Part shown: piece by piece, positions 39,331 through 47,786 of the stretch
How the letters are laid out: every line of letters begins with the position of its first letter
Numbering within the stretch: position 1 is the stretch's first letter
From: Streptomyces luteolifulvus
GTDB taxonomy: Bacteria; Actinomycetota; Actinomycetes; Streptomycetales; Streptomycetaceae
Assembly: GCF_008806595.1 (NCBI RefSeq)
Contig: NZ_VZRB01000022.1
Coordinates: forward strand, 1-64,000
Length of the DNA: 64,000 nt
Reading direction: 5' to 3'
Position numbers and translations under genes: made by a program
Notes under the pieces: model-generated
The model's database searches: none
Told to the model about the DNA's origin: nothing
What the model saw: the letters and a program-made list of their open reading frames with translations, nothing else

Positions 39331-39350
39331 GTGCACGCGCGCGCGTGCAC
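39331..39350. repeat. Perfect 20-bp palindrome upstream of gluR
   Basis: GTGCACGCGC followed at once by its exact complement GCGCGTGCAC, then GCGTTTTG. It could act as a hairpin terminator for leftover rightward transcripts, or as a protein site, about 55 nt upstream of the gluR start. Confidence 0.7.
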
Positions 39351-39403
39351 GCGTTTTGTTTACACAGGGACAGCGTACGACCGATGAACCGAAGGGGGCC
39401 GGG

Positions 39404-40090
39404 ATGAGACTCCTCCTTGTCGAGGACGACAACCACGTCGCCGCGGCGCTGTCCGCGGTCCTGGCGCGGCACGGTTTCGAGGTCACCCATGCGCGCAGCG
39501 GTGAAGAGGCGCTCCAGGCGCTCGTCCCGGAGGGCGCCGGCTTCGGGGTCGTCCTCCTCGACCTGGGCCTTCCCGACCAGGACGGCTACGAGGTCTGCGG
39601 CAAGATCCGCAAGCGCACCGGCATCCCGGTGATCATGGTCACCGCCCGCTCCGACGTCCGCTCCCGCATCCACGGCCTCAACCTCGGCGCGGACGACTAC
39701 GTGGTGAAGCCTTACGACACCGGAGAGCTGCTCGCCCGTATCCACGCCGTCAGCCGGCGCACCGTCCATGAGGAGGCCGGCGCGGGTGCGGACAGCGCGC
39801 TGCGCCTCGGGTCCGTCACGATAGAGCTGCCCACCCGCCAGGTCAGCGTGGACGGCGCGGTCGTCCAGCTGACCCGCAAGGAGTTCGATCTCCTCGCCCT
39901 CCTCGCCCAGCGCCCCGGCGTAGTCTTCCGCCGGGAGCAGATCATCAGCGAGGTGTGGCGCACCAGCTGGGAGGGCACCGGGCGGACCCTGGAGGTGCAT
40001 GTCGCGTCCCTGCGCGCCAAGCTGCGGATGCCGGCCCTGATCGAGACCGTACGCGGCGTCGGCTACCGCCTCGTCGCCCCGGCCTCGTAG
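39404..40090 (+). CDS. gluR: GluR response regulator (OmpR family)
   Basis: 228 aa. The receiver has LLLVEDDNHV, the phospho-acceptor Asp in LLDLGLPDQDG and Lys in VVKPYD. The C-terminal winged helix reads RKEFDLLALLAQRPGVVFRR and LRAKLRMPALIETVRGVGYR. ATG 39404 has GAAGGGGG upstream. It is followed by its kinase 9 nt downstream and faces gluABCD, matching the GluR-GluK glutamate system described in S. coelicolor. Confidence 0.92.
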   Translation: MRLLLVEDDNHVAAALSAVLARHGFEVTHARSGEEALQALVPEGAGFGVVLLDLGLPDQDGYEVCGKIRKRTGIPVIMVTARSDVRSRIHGLNLGADDYVVKPYDTGELLARIHAVSRRTVHEEAGAGADSALRLGSVTIELPTRQVSVDGAVVQLTRKEFDLLALLAQRPGVVFRREQIISEVWRTSWEGTGRTLEVHVASLRAKLRMPALIETVRGVGYRLVAPAS

Positions 40091-40099
40091 CGGGGACGG

Positions 40100-41482
40100 G
40101 TGCGCACACGTCTCCTCCCGCTGCTCATCGTCCTGATGGCGGCCGTGCTCCTCGCGCTCGGCGTCCCGCTCGCCGTGAGCGTGGCCGCCGCCCAGCAGCA
40201 GAACGTGGTCGTCGACCGGATCGACGACACGGCGCGTTTCGCGGCCCTCGCCCAGTTCGTCACCGAGGACGGCCAGAACGAGCGCAAGGACACCCTGAGC
40301 CGCGAACTCGCCAGCTACTACGAGGTCTACGGCATCAGGGCCGGCGTCTTCTACGGCAACGGCACACCCATGGCCCATGCGCCCATCACCTGGGTCCTCC
40401 CCGAGGCGGGAGAGGTGCGCGAGGCCTTCGAGGAGGCACTGCTCAGCCGCCGCAGCCACGATCCCCGGCAGGTGTGGCCCTGGCAGCGCAACCGTCTCGT
40501 CGTCGCCTCGCCGGTCATCAGGGACGGTGATGTCGTCGCGGTCGTGGTCACCGACTCGCCCACCGGCCAGATGCGTTCGCGCATCCTGCACGGCTGGCTG
40601 ATCGTCGGCGCCGGCGAGATCGCCGCGATGCTGCTGGCCGTCGGCGCGGCCCTGCGGCTGACCGGCTGGGTCCTCAGACCCGTGCGCATCCTCGACGCCA
40701 CCACCCACGACATCGCCACCGGCCGGCTCAAGTCCCGGGTCGCCGCCGCCGGCGGACCCCCGGAACTCAGGCGCCTGGCCCGGTCGTTCAACGAGATGGC
40801 GGACAACGTCGAGGACGTCCTGGAGCAGCAGCGCGCCTTCGTCGCCGACGCCTCGCACCAGCTGCGCAACCCGCTCGCTGCGCTGCTGCTGCGCATCGAA
40901 CTGCTCGCCCTCGAACTCCCGGAGGGCAACGAGGAGATCGCCTCGGTCCAAACCGAGGGCAAGCGTCTGGCGCAGGTTCTGGACGATCTGCTCGATCTGG
41001 CGCTGGCAGAGCACACCGAGGCCGATCTGGGGATCACCGACATCGGTGCGCTGACCGCCGAGCGCGTCGCGGCCTGGTCGCCCACCGCCCGGGCCAAGGG
41101 CGTACGGCTGCTGGGCGACTGCCCGCCCACCACCGCCTGGGCCGATCCCGTCACCTTGTCCAGCGCCTTGGACGCGGTGATCGACAACGCCGTGAAGTTC
41201 ACGCCCGAGGACAAGACCGTGGAGGTCACGGTCGCCTCGAACGGCGCCACCTCGACCGTCGTGGTCACCGACCACGGCCCCGGCCTCACCGACGAGGAAC
41301 TCGCCCGCATCGGCGACCGCTTCTGGCGCAGTGGCCGCCACCAGAACATCAAGGGCTCGGGCCTCGGCCTGTCCATCTCCCGGGTGCTGCTGGCGGCGGG
41401 CGGCGGCTCGATCTCGTACGGCCATCACGAGCCGCACGGGCTGACCGTGACGGTGACGGTTCCCCGCAGCCCTACGGCTTGA
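40100..41482 (+). CDS. gluK: GluK sensor histidine kinase
   Basis: 460 aa. Two membrane segments (about 5-30 and 165-190) flank an extracellular sensor domain of about 135 aa. HAMP, HisKA (ADASHQLRNPLAALLL, acceptor His) and ATPase domains follow (DNAVKFT, DHGPGL, GSGLGLSIS). The GTG start overlaps nothing but follows gluR by 9 nt. Glutamate sensing is known for the S. coelicolor counterpart. Its last 11 nt overlap the convergent TAXI gene. Confidence 0.9.
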   Translation: MRTRLLPLLIVLMAAVLLALGVPLAVSVAAAQQQNVVVDRIDDTARFAALAQFVTEDGQNERKDTLSRELASYYEVYGIRAGVFYGNGTPMAHAPITWVLPEAGEVREAFEEALLSRRSHDPRQVWPWQRNRLVVASPVIRDGDVVAVVVTDSPTGQMRSRILHGWLIVGAGEIAAMLLAVGAALRLTGWVLRPVRILDATTHDIATGRLKSRVAAAGGPPELRRLARSFNEMADNVEDVLEQQRAFVADASHQLRNPLAALLLRIELLALELPEGNEEIASVQTEGKRLAQVLDDLLDLALAEHTEADLGITDIGALTAERVAAWSPTARAKGVRLLGDCPPTTAWADPVTLSSALDAVIDNAVKFTPEDKTVEVTVASNGATSTVVVTDHGPGLTDEELARIGDRFWRSGRHQNIKGSGLGLSISRVLLAAGGGSISYGHHEPHGLTVTVTVPRSPTA

Positions 41483-42467
41483 CGGACCGGTAGTAGCGCC
41501 GGGCGCCCTCGTGCAGGGCCAGCGGGTCGGTGTAGATCGCCGTGCGTACGTCGACCAGCTGGGCCGAGTGCAAGTGCGCGCCGATGCCGTCACGGCTCTT
41601 GAGTACGGTCCGCGTCACCCACTCGGTGAGCCGGGGATCCATGTCCTTGCGCGTCATCAGCAGGTTGGACACCGCCATCGTCGGCACCGTGGACCCCATC
41701 TGCACCTTGGGGTAGGCCGACGCCGGCATGTTGGTGGCGCGGTAGTAGGCGGTCGGTCCGTCCTGGTAGTGCAGCTTGGCGACCAGTTCGGCCTTGATCG
41801 GCACGAACCGGAGGCCAGAGGTCTCGGCGACCCTCTTCAGCCCCTTCGTGGGCAGCCCGCCCGACCAGAAGAACGCGTCGATCTCGTGCCCCAGCCGCTC
41901 GGGTCCGACGTCGATGCCGTCGGCGGAGGGAATGATGTCCTTCTCCGGGTCGATGCCCGCCGCCCGGAGCACCCGGTCGGCGATCAGCCGCACGCCCGAA
42001 CGCGGCAGCCCTATGGCCACGCGCTTGCCCCGCAGGTCGGCGACGGAGCGGATGTCCGAGTCCTTCGGGACGGCGAGCTGAAGGTAGTCGTCGTACAAGC
42101 GGGCGACGCCGCGCAGCCGCTGGGTGCTCTCGGGATGCAGGAGCTCGTACGTCTCCACCGCGTCGGCCGCGGCGATGGTGAAGTCGGCCGTGCCGTCGTC
42201 CACGCGCGCGACGTTCTCCTGTGAGCCCGCGCTCGTCAGCAGCTTCACCTTCAGGTTGGGCATGGACTTGGCGAGTGCCTTGCGGAGGAGCACGCCGTAC
42301 TCCTGGTAGACCCCGGCGCGCGTGCCCGTGCTGAAGGTGATCGTCCCGCTCGGCGGAGCCTTGCCCAGGGGCAGCAGCCACCACAGCAGCAGCCCGAAGG
42401 CGACGAAGCCGGCGGCCGCACCCTGCAGGGCCCGGCGTCTGCCGATACGCGGGAACATCGTGGACAT
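41472..42467 (-). CDS. TAXI-family solute-binding protein
   Basis: 331 aa. An N-terminal basic stretch and one membrane segment (ALQGAAAGFVAFGLLLWWLL) act as anchor or uncleaved signal. The body is a TAXI-type binding protein (GTITFSTGTRAGVYQEYG, LRGKRVAIGLPRSGVRLIAD). TAXI proteins normally feed TRAP transporters, but no TRAP permease is in the window. Some bind glutamate, and it is convergent with the glutamate kinase, so a glutamate-sensing role is possible. CAGGAT lies 7 nt before the ATG, suggesting a leaderless start. Confidence 0.85.
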   Translation of the reverse strand: MSTMFPRIGRRRALQGAAAGFVAFGLLLWWLLPLGKAPPSGTITFSTGTRAGVYQEYGVLLRKALAKSMPNLKVKLLTSAGSQENVARVDDGTADFTIAAADAVETYELLHPESTQRLRGVARLYDDYLQLAVPKDSDIRSVADLRGKRVAIGLPRSGVRLIADRVLRAAGIDPEKDIIPSADGIDVGPERLGHEIDAFFWSGGLPTKGLKRVAETSGLRFVPIKAELVAKLHYQDGPTAYYRATNMPASAYPKVQMGSTVPTMAVSNLLMTRKDMDPRLTEWVTRTVLKSRDGIGAHLHSAQLVDVRTAIYTDPLALHEGARRYYRSVKP

Positions 42468-42534
42468 GCGCGCGATCCTGCCAGCCCGCGGGCGATGCTG
42501 ACCAGGGCGGGGATCACAGGCGGGGGTGCTCGGG

Positions 42535-42636
42535 GGCGGGAGCGCGGCAGGTTGGACCGGCTCTGGGAGGCGGGAGCGCGGCAGGCGGGGCAGGCTCCAG
42601 GAGACGGGAGTGCGGCAGGCAGGGCGGGCTGTCGGA
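42535..42636 (+). repeat. Three 34-bp imperfect tandem repeats
   Basis: The units start at 42535, 42569 and 42603. Each opens with GGCGGGAGCGCGGCAGG (third: GACGGGAGTGCGGCAGG) and closes with GGCTNNNGGA. They fill most of the gap between the TAXI gene and the MazG-like gene, and the last unit runs into the mazG promoter. Confidence 0.8.
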
Positions 42637-42651
42637 GGGCGTCGCTACAGT
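42629..42651 (+). promoter_or_regulatory. RecA-independent damage-type promoter of the MazG-like gene
   Basis: CTGTCGGAG (42629-42637), 8 nt, TACAGT (42646-42651), then 6 nt to the ATG at 42658. Matches the core TGTCR and spacing of the RecA-NDp layout. Confidence 0.45.
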
Positions 42652-42657
42652 CGCCGC

Positions 42658-43062
42658 ATGAGCTCATCGCCCGCCGATCTGGTCCGTGCATTCCACCTCG
42701 CCACCGGGCTCGACACCCGCGGCACTCCGACCGAGGTCTCGCCGGACCTCGCCGCACACCGTGGCGAACTGCTGGCCGAGGAAGCGGCGGAGGTCGCCGA
42801 GGTCGCGGTGACCGGCCCTCTCGACCGGCTCGCGCACGAACTCGCTGACGTCGTCTATGTCGCCTACGGCACGGCCCTCGTGCACGGCATCGACCTGGAC
42901 GCGGTGATCGCCGAGATCCACCGCTCCAACATGACCAAGCTCGGCCCCGACGGCCGTGTGGCCCGCCGGGCGGACGGCAAGGTGCTCAAGGGCGAGCACT
43001 ACGAGGCGCCGGACGTGTCGGCCGTGCTGCGCCGCCAGGGCTGGGCTCCTGGCGGCGCGTGA
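42658..43062 (+). CDS. MazG-like nucleotide pyrophosphohydrolase family protein
   Basis: 134 aa all-alpha NTP pyrophosphatase-like domain. The metal-binding ExxE-x-ExxD pattern is visible as LLAEEAAEVAEV followed by LAHELADVVYVAYG. Members hydrolyse non-canonical or excess nucleoside triphosphates. Probably leaderless, since the ATG is 6 nt after the -10. The C-terminal part (KLGPDGRVARRADGKVLKG) is typical for the phage/bacterial dUTPase-like subgroup. Substrate unknown. Confidence 0.82.
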   Translation: MSSSPADLVRAFHLATGLDTRGTPTEVSPDLAAHRGELLAEEAAEVAEVAVTGPLDRLAHELADVVYVAYGTALVHGIDLDAVIAEIHRSNMTKLGPDGRVARRADGKVLKGEHYEAPDVSAVLRRQGWAPGGA

Positions 43063-43254
43063 GATCGCCCGGCCTCCCGGCGATCCCCCTCCCGTGACGC
43101 CCGGCACCGCCGCGCGCCGCGCAACCGTTGGCGGGCAGTGCGGCTGCACGCGCGCGGCGTTGCCGAAACACCCCATGGCTCCGCCACGACGGGCGCTCCG
43201 GCGCATTGCCGTCGCAGGAGCCCCGCTCTCGGCGCGCTCAAGCGGGGGGCCCAT

Positions 43255-43284
43255 GACGCCGCCGGGGCCGGCCCCGGCGGCGTC
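43255..43284. terminator. Perfect 30-bp palindrome between mazG-like and lipoprotein genes
   Basis: GACGCCGCCGGGGCC is followed directly by its exact complement GGCCCCGGCGGCGTC. It sits between convergent genes, so a two-way terminator is likely. A second weaker hairpin (CCGCGG ... CCGCGG, about 43303-43320) follows. The rest of the 260-bp gap (43063-43322) shows nothing else. Confidence 0.7.
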
Positions 43285-43322
43285 GGGAATGGGTCGGACA
43301 GACCGCGGGGCGTGCCGCGGCC

Positions 43323-44720
43323 TCAGGGCGTGCCCGCGAGCTTCCACTCCCGGTTCAGCGCACCCAGCGGAATGCTCCGCTGGAACACCGGTGTGCCGAA
43401 GATCGACAGCTGCAGGCGCAGGGTCCCGCTCAGGTCCACGCCGCCGTACACGGCCCAGGAGCCGTCCACGCCGTCCTGTGTGGACACCTTGCCCGCGGCC
43501 TCGGCGCGCAGATACGGCGCGAGGTCGGCGGTGACGCCCACGGTGCCGTACAGGCCGACGGAGGCCTCCGCGCCGAGCGACGCCTTCGCCTGCCCGGCGG
43601 CCGTCATCGTGGCCCGCACCGGCGTGCTCGTCATGTCCGCGCTGCTGACCGGCTTCCAGCCCGAGACCGGGCCGAACGTGCCGCCCGCAGTGAAGTCGCC
43701 CTTGAGCTCCTGCCGGATGTCCACGGTGACGCTGCCGTCCGCGCTGATCTGGAAGTAGCAGGTCAGGTCGAGGTTCACGACGACGGGAATCGGGCCGACC
43801 TGAAGCACGGGGTCGGCATGCAGCTTGGCGAACGGGATCCGCAGCGGGGTCGAGGTGGAGGCGGAGGCGCGCCCCTTCAGGGCCCAGCCCGAGGTCCAGT
43901 CGCCGGACACGCCCAGGTAAGCCGAGCCGGGCGCGTCGCCGGCGCCCTGACCGCCGTACCGGAAGTCGACCTTCGGGGCGACCTGCACGAAGCCGGAGAC
44001 CGACGCGTCGGCGGAGACGGGCGTGCCCGGAGGCGTGGGCACGTCTGCCTCGACGTCGAGCCGCAGGCTGCCGAGCGGCACGGTCGCGCCCTCGGGACCC
44101 ACGTGGACGTCGCCGGCCTTGGCCCAGGAGATGTCGACGTCGGGAATCAGCTTGTCGACGTCGAAGGCGGCGGGGTCGACCGGCACGGTTCCACGCGCGG
44201 TGTCGTCGCCGAGCAGGGCGTCGAGGGTGGCGGGTTCGGTCCGCACCTCCGTGCCCGCGTCGGTCTCGCCGACCACCTCGGTGACCTTGGCGAGCAGCCC
44301 GCGCGGGGCGCCGGGTGCGGGGGCGCTGGCGATGACGTCGCCGACGGCGGCCCGGTGCGGGGCCTTGGCCGGGGCGGGGGAGGACGAACTCCCCGTGTTC
44401 TTGGGGCTCCTGGGGTTCTTGGGCGAGATGACGGCACGCCGGGTCTTGCTGTCGTACGAGCTCACGGTGAGCGTCGTCGGGCGGGCCCGGCCGCCCGAGC
44501 CGCTCGGGCTCGCGGTGGCGGCCGTGGTGCCGGAAGGGGCCGCAGCGACGGCGAGCGGGCGGTCGGCCGCCGGGGACGCCTCGCCGGTGCGGGTCCGGCC
44601 GGGGTCCGGGGCGGGGTGGTCGGCCTGCGCCGGGGGCGAGGAACAGCCCGCGGCGAGGAGCAGGGCGGTCACGGACAGGGCGGGCAGCAGGGCACGCGTG
44701 TGCCTCTTGCGTCTGCGCAA
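43323..44720 (-). CDS. Secreted lipoprotein, unknown function
   Basis: 465 aa, not assigned to a family. The signal peptide is RRRKRHTRALLPALSVTALL followed by lipobox LAAGCSS. A Ser/Pro/Ala-rich linker then leads to a beta-rich body with many Val/Asp strands. The start is TTG 44720 with AGGA 8 nt upstream; the frame upstream to 44834 is not signal-like. TATACC just upstream may be its -10. It is divergent from miaB. Confidence 0.75.
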   Translation of the reverse strand: MRRRKRHTRALLPALSVTALLLAAGCSSPPAQADHPAPDPGRTRTGEASPAADRPLAVAAAPSGTTAATASPSGSGGRARPTTLTVSSYDSKTRRAVISPKNPRSPKNTGSSSSPAPAKAPHRAAVGDVIASAPAPGAPRGLLAKVTEVVGETDAGTEVRTEPATLDALLGDDTARGTVPVDPAAFDVDKLIPDVDISWAKAGDVHVGPEGATVPLGSLRLDVEADVPTPPGTPVSADASVSGFVQVAPKVDFRYGGQGAGDAPGSAYLGVSGDWTSGWALKGRASASTSTPLRIPFAKLHADPVLQVGPIPVVVNLDLTCYFQISADGSVTVDIRQELKGDFTAGGTFGPVSGWKPVSSADMTSTPVRATMTAAGQAKASLGAEASVGLYGTVGVTADLAPYLRAEAAGKVSTQDGVDGSWAVYGGVDLSGTLRLQLSIFGTPVFQRSIPLGALNREWKLAGTP

Positions 44721-44917
44721 GGTTCGGTCCTGTGGGGGTGGGGGGTGGCATAGGTATACCCGCGAGTAGAACCAGCGGGTAGTAGTGCATGAGCATGCCA
44801 GTTGAGCTCCACCGGAATCCCACGTTCCGCCCACGGCTGGATATGACGTGGATCACGCGGCGCCCGAGCGGAACTCACCCGACAGGAGCCACTTCCGGCA
44901 CGGCCTACCCTTGTCAC

Positions 44918-46441
44918 ATGAGCAGCAGCGACCGGAGCCAGGCAGTGGACGTCAAGACGTACGAAGTGCGCACCTATGGGTGCCAGATGAACGTCCACGA
45001 TTCCGAGCGATTGTCGGGGCTGCTCGAAGAGGCCGGTTACGTGCGCGCTCCCGAAGGATCGGACGGCGAGGCGGACGTCGTGGTGTTCAACACCTGCGCC
45101 GTACGAGAGAACGCCGACAACCGGCTGTACGGCAACCTCGGCCGCCTCGCCCCGAAGAAGGCCTCGCGCCCCGGCATGCAGATCGCGGTCGGCGGCTGTC
45201 TCGCGCAGAAGGACCGCGACACCATCGTGAAGAAGGCGCCCTGGGTGGACGTCGTCTTCGGCACGCACAACATCGGCAAGCTGCCGGTGCTGCTGGAGCG
45301 GGCACGGGTACAGGAAGAGGCTCAGGTCGAGATCGCCGAGTCGCTGGAGGCCTTCCCCTCCACGCTGCCCACCCGCCGCGAGAGCGCGTACGCGGCCTGG
45401 GTCTCCATCTCGGTCGGCTGCAACAACACCTGCACCTTCTGCATCGTCCCGGCGCTGCGCGGCAAGGAGAAGGACCGCCGCACCGGCGACATCCTCGCCG
45501 AGATCGAGGCCCTGGTCGCCGAGGGCGTCTCCGAGATCACCCTGCTCGGCCAGAACGTCAACGCCTACGGCTCCGACATCGGCGACCGCGAGGCCTTCAG
45601 CAAGCTGCTGCGGGCCTGCGGCGGCATCGACGGGCTGGAGCGCGTGCGCTTCACCTCCCCGCACCCGCGCGACTTCACGGACGACGTGATCGCCGCCATG
45701 GCGGAGACCCCGAACGTCATGCCGCAGCTGCACATGCCCCTGCAGTCCGGCTCGGACACCGTCCTGAAGGCGATGCGCCGCTCGTACCGCCAGGACCGCT
45801 ACCTCGGGATCATCGAGAAGGTGCGCGCGGCCATCCCGCACGCGGCGATCACCACCGACATCATCGTGGGCTTCCCCGGCGAGACCGAGGAGGACTTCGA
45901 GCAGACCCTGCAGGTCGTCCGGGAGGCCCGGTTCGCGCAGGCCTTCACCTTCCAGTACTCCAAGCGCCCCGGCACCCCCGCCGCGACCATGGAGAACCAG
46001 ATCCCCAAGGAGGTCGTCCAGGCGCGCTACGAGCGTCTTGTCGCCCTCCAGGAGGAGATCTCGTGGGAGGAGAACAAGAAGCAGGTCGGCCGCACGCTGG
46101 AGCTGATGGTCGCCGAGGGCGAGGGCCGCAAGGACGGCGCCACCCACCGCCTCTCCGGCCGTGCCCCCGACAACCGCCTGGTCCACTTCACCAAGCCGGA
46201 CGAGCAGGTCCGCCCGGGCGATGTCGTCACGGTCGAGATCACCTACGCGGCCCCGCACCACCTCCTCGCCGAGGGCCCGGTGCTGGACGTGCGCCCCACG
46301 CGCGCGGGTGACGCCTGGGAGAAGCGGAACATCGAGAAGGCCGCGGAGGACAAGCCGGCCGGCGTGATGCTGGGCCTGCCGACCATCGGCGCACCGGCTC
46401 CGCTGTCGGTGGCCACGGGGAGCGGCTGCGGCTGCGACTGA
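44918..46441 (+). CDS. miaB: tRNA-2-methylthio-N6-isopentenyladenosine synthase MiaB
   Basis: 507 aa radical-SAM methylthiotransferase acting on A37 of tRNAs after MiaA. UPF0004 cysteines are in TYGCQMNVHDSE, NTCAVRENA and GGCLAQKD. The radical-SAM CxxxCxxC is at Cys168, Cys172 and Cys175 (CNNTCTFC). A TRAM domain near the C-terminus is followed by a tail ending GSGCGCD, with two extra cysteines. ATG 44918 is 6 nt after TACCCT (44906-44911), so it is probably leaderless. Confidence 0.95.
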   Translation: MSSSDRSQAVDVKTYEVRTYGCQMNVHDSERLSGLLEEAGYVRAPEGSDGEADVVVFNTCAVRENADNRLYGNLGRLAPKKASRPGMQIAVGGCLAQKDRDTIVKKAPWVDVVFGTHNIGKLPVLLERARVQEEAQVEIAESLEAFPSTLPTRRESAYAAWVSISVGCNNTCTFCIVPALRGKEKDRRTGDILAEIEALVAEGVSEITLLGQNVNAYGSDIGDREAFSKLLRACGGIDGLERVRFTSPHPRDFTDDVIAAMAETPNVMPQLHMPLQSGSDTVLKAMRRSYRQDRYLGIIEKVRAAIPHAAITTDIIVGFPGETEEDFEQTLQVVREARFAQAFTFQYSKRPGTPAATMENQIPKEVVQARYERLVALQEEISWEENKKQVGRTLELMVAEGEGRKDGATHRLSGRAPDNRLVHFTKPDEQVRPGDVVTVEITYAAPHHLLAEGPVLDVRPTRAGDAWEKRNIEKAAEDKPAGVMLGLPTIGAPAPLSVATGSGCGCD

Positions 46442-46453
46442 CGCGGCGGTCGG

Positions 46454-46565
46454 GGTCGGCTGCCGGGACTTTGCGGTCAGGGGCCGGCTGCCGGGGCTCG
46501 GCGAGAGGGGGCCGGCTGTCCGGGCTGGGCACGAGCGGGGTCAGGTGTGGGGCTCGGCGGGTGCC
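46454..46565 (+). repeat. 28-bp imperfect tandem repeats between miaB and the next gene
   Basis: Units start at 46454, 46482 and 46510, with a decayed fourth at 46538. Each opens GG(T/C)CGGCTG(C/T)C and contains GGG(A/G)CT or GGGCT. They fill most of the 184-bp gap. The downstream gene starts just after TACCCT (46613-46618). Confidence 0.7.
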
Positions 46566-46625
46566 CGTCGGCGGTCGTGCCCGTGAGCTGCCCGTAGCCG
46601 GTCCTGCGGCGTTACCCTGCCGATC

Positions 46626-47390
46626 ATGCTTGTCGCTGCTGCAGTGTGCCCCTGTCCGCCCCTTCTGGTGCCCGCGGTCGCCGCGAGCGCCGCAGCCGAA
46701 CTGAACGCGGCGCGTGCCGCCTGCACGGACGCGCTCGGTGTGCTCGCCGCCGCCCGTCCCGACCGGCTCGTGATCGTCGGACCCGCCGGGCAGAGCGGGC
46801 ACAGCACCTACCCGGAAGGGGCGCGCGGCTCCTTCCGCGGCTTCGGCGTGGACCTGGACGTACGGCTGGGCGCGAACAAAGGGGCGGACCAAGGGGAGCG
46901 CACAGGCGCCGTACGGCCGGGCGCGGACGACGGCACCCTGTCCGAGCGTGCGCTGCCGCCCTCGCTCACCGTGGCCGCATGGCTGCTGGAGCGGGCCGGA
47001 TGGGCGGACGCCCCGATCGAGGGACTCGGTGTGGGGGAACTGCTCGCCGCCGAGCGGTGTATCGAAAGGGGAAGGGACATCGCGGCGCGGACCGAGCGCG
47101 TGGCGCTGCTGGTGATGGGCGACGCCAGCGCGTGCCGGACGCTCAAGGCGCCGGGGTATCTCGACGAGCGCGCGGCACCCTTCGATGCGGAGGTCGCGCG
47201 GGCGCTGGGGGCGGCGGACGTGGCGGCGCTCCGGGCACTGGACGCCGGGCTGGCGTACGAGCTGAAGGCGTCGGGCCGGGCACCCTGGCAGGTGCTGGCC
47301 GGTGCCGCCGAGGGCGCGGATCTCGGCGGGGCGCTGCTGTACGAGGACGCTCCGTACGGGGTGGGGTACCTGGTCGCGACGTGGTCGTAG
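46626..47390 (+). CDS. Class III extradiol dioxygenase subunit B-like protein
   Basis: 254 aa with a LigB-like fold signature (MLVAAAVCPCPPLLVPAVAA, LVIVGPAGQSGHSTYP, VALLVMGDASA). Conserved between miaB and miaA in actinobacteria. Whether it has dioxygenase activity is unknown. ATG 46626 lies 7 nt after TACCCT, so it is probably leaderless. Confidence 0.82.
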   Translation: MLVAAAVCPCPPLLVPAVAASAAAELNAARAACTDALGVLAAARPDRLVIVGPAGQSGHSTYPEGARGSFRGFGVDLDVRLGANKGADQGERTGAVRPGADDGTLSERALPPSLTVAAWLLERAGWADAPIEGLGVGELLAAERCIERGRDIAARTERVALLVMGDASACRTLKAPGYLDERAAPFDAEVARALGAADVAALRALDAGLAYELKASGRAPWQVLAGAAEGADLGGALLYEDAPYGVGYLVATWS

Positions 47391-47491
47391 GGGCGTACAC
47401 CTGGCGCGAGGGCCGCGACGGGTGGCGCCGCGAAACGGCGGACGGCCGGGAGCTGTGACGCTCCGCGGCCGTCCGGCGGGTGCCCTGCCGT

Positions 47492-47758
47492 TCAGGAAGC
47501 CGGCGGGGGTGAGGCGGGCGGAGTCTTGCCGCCCGGCTCCTGCGAACCGTGCCGGTGCGCGAGTCGGTCCATGGCGCCCTTGGCCTTGTCCGTACCCGTA
47601 TGGATCTTGTCGCGGTACTTGCCCTTGGTCTTCTTGTCGACGGCCTCGGCGGCCTTGTCGAGGCCATGTGTGATCCTGCCCCCGTGCTGGTGCGCGAGGT
47701 CGGAGACCTTGCCCTTGGCCGGGGCGAGCTTGGCCTTCAGATTGTTCATCACACCCAT
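47492..47758 (-). CDS. Small antitoxin-family-like protein
   Basis: 88 aa, basic and helical (KAKLAPAKGKVSDLAHQHGG, GLDKAAEAVDKKTKGKYRDK, KIHTGTDKAKGAMDRLA). It resembles the short actinobacterial proteins annotated as antitoxins (Rv0909 type). No toxin gene is adjacent, so the antitoxin label is by family only. GGAAGG lies upstream of the ATG. Confidence 0.75.
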   Translation of the reverse strand: MGVMNNLKAKLAPAKGKVSDLAHQHGGRITHGLDKAAEAVDKKTKGKYRDKIHTGTDKAKGAMDRLAHRHGSQEPGGKTPPASPPPAS

Positions 47759-47786
47759 GGTTCACCTTCCCACGCGGGGCAGTTGC

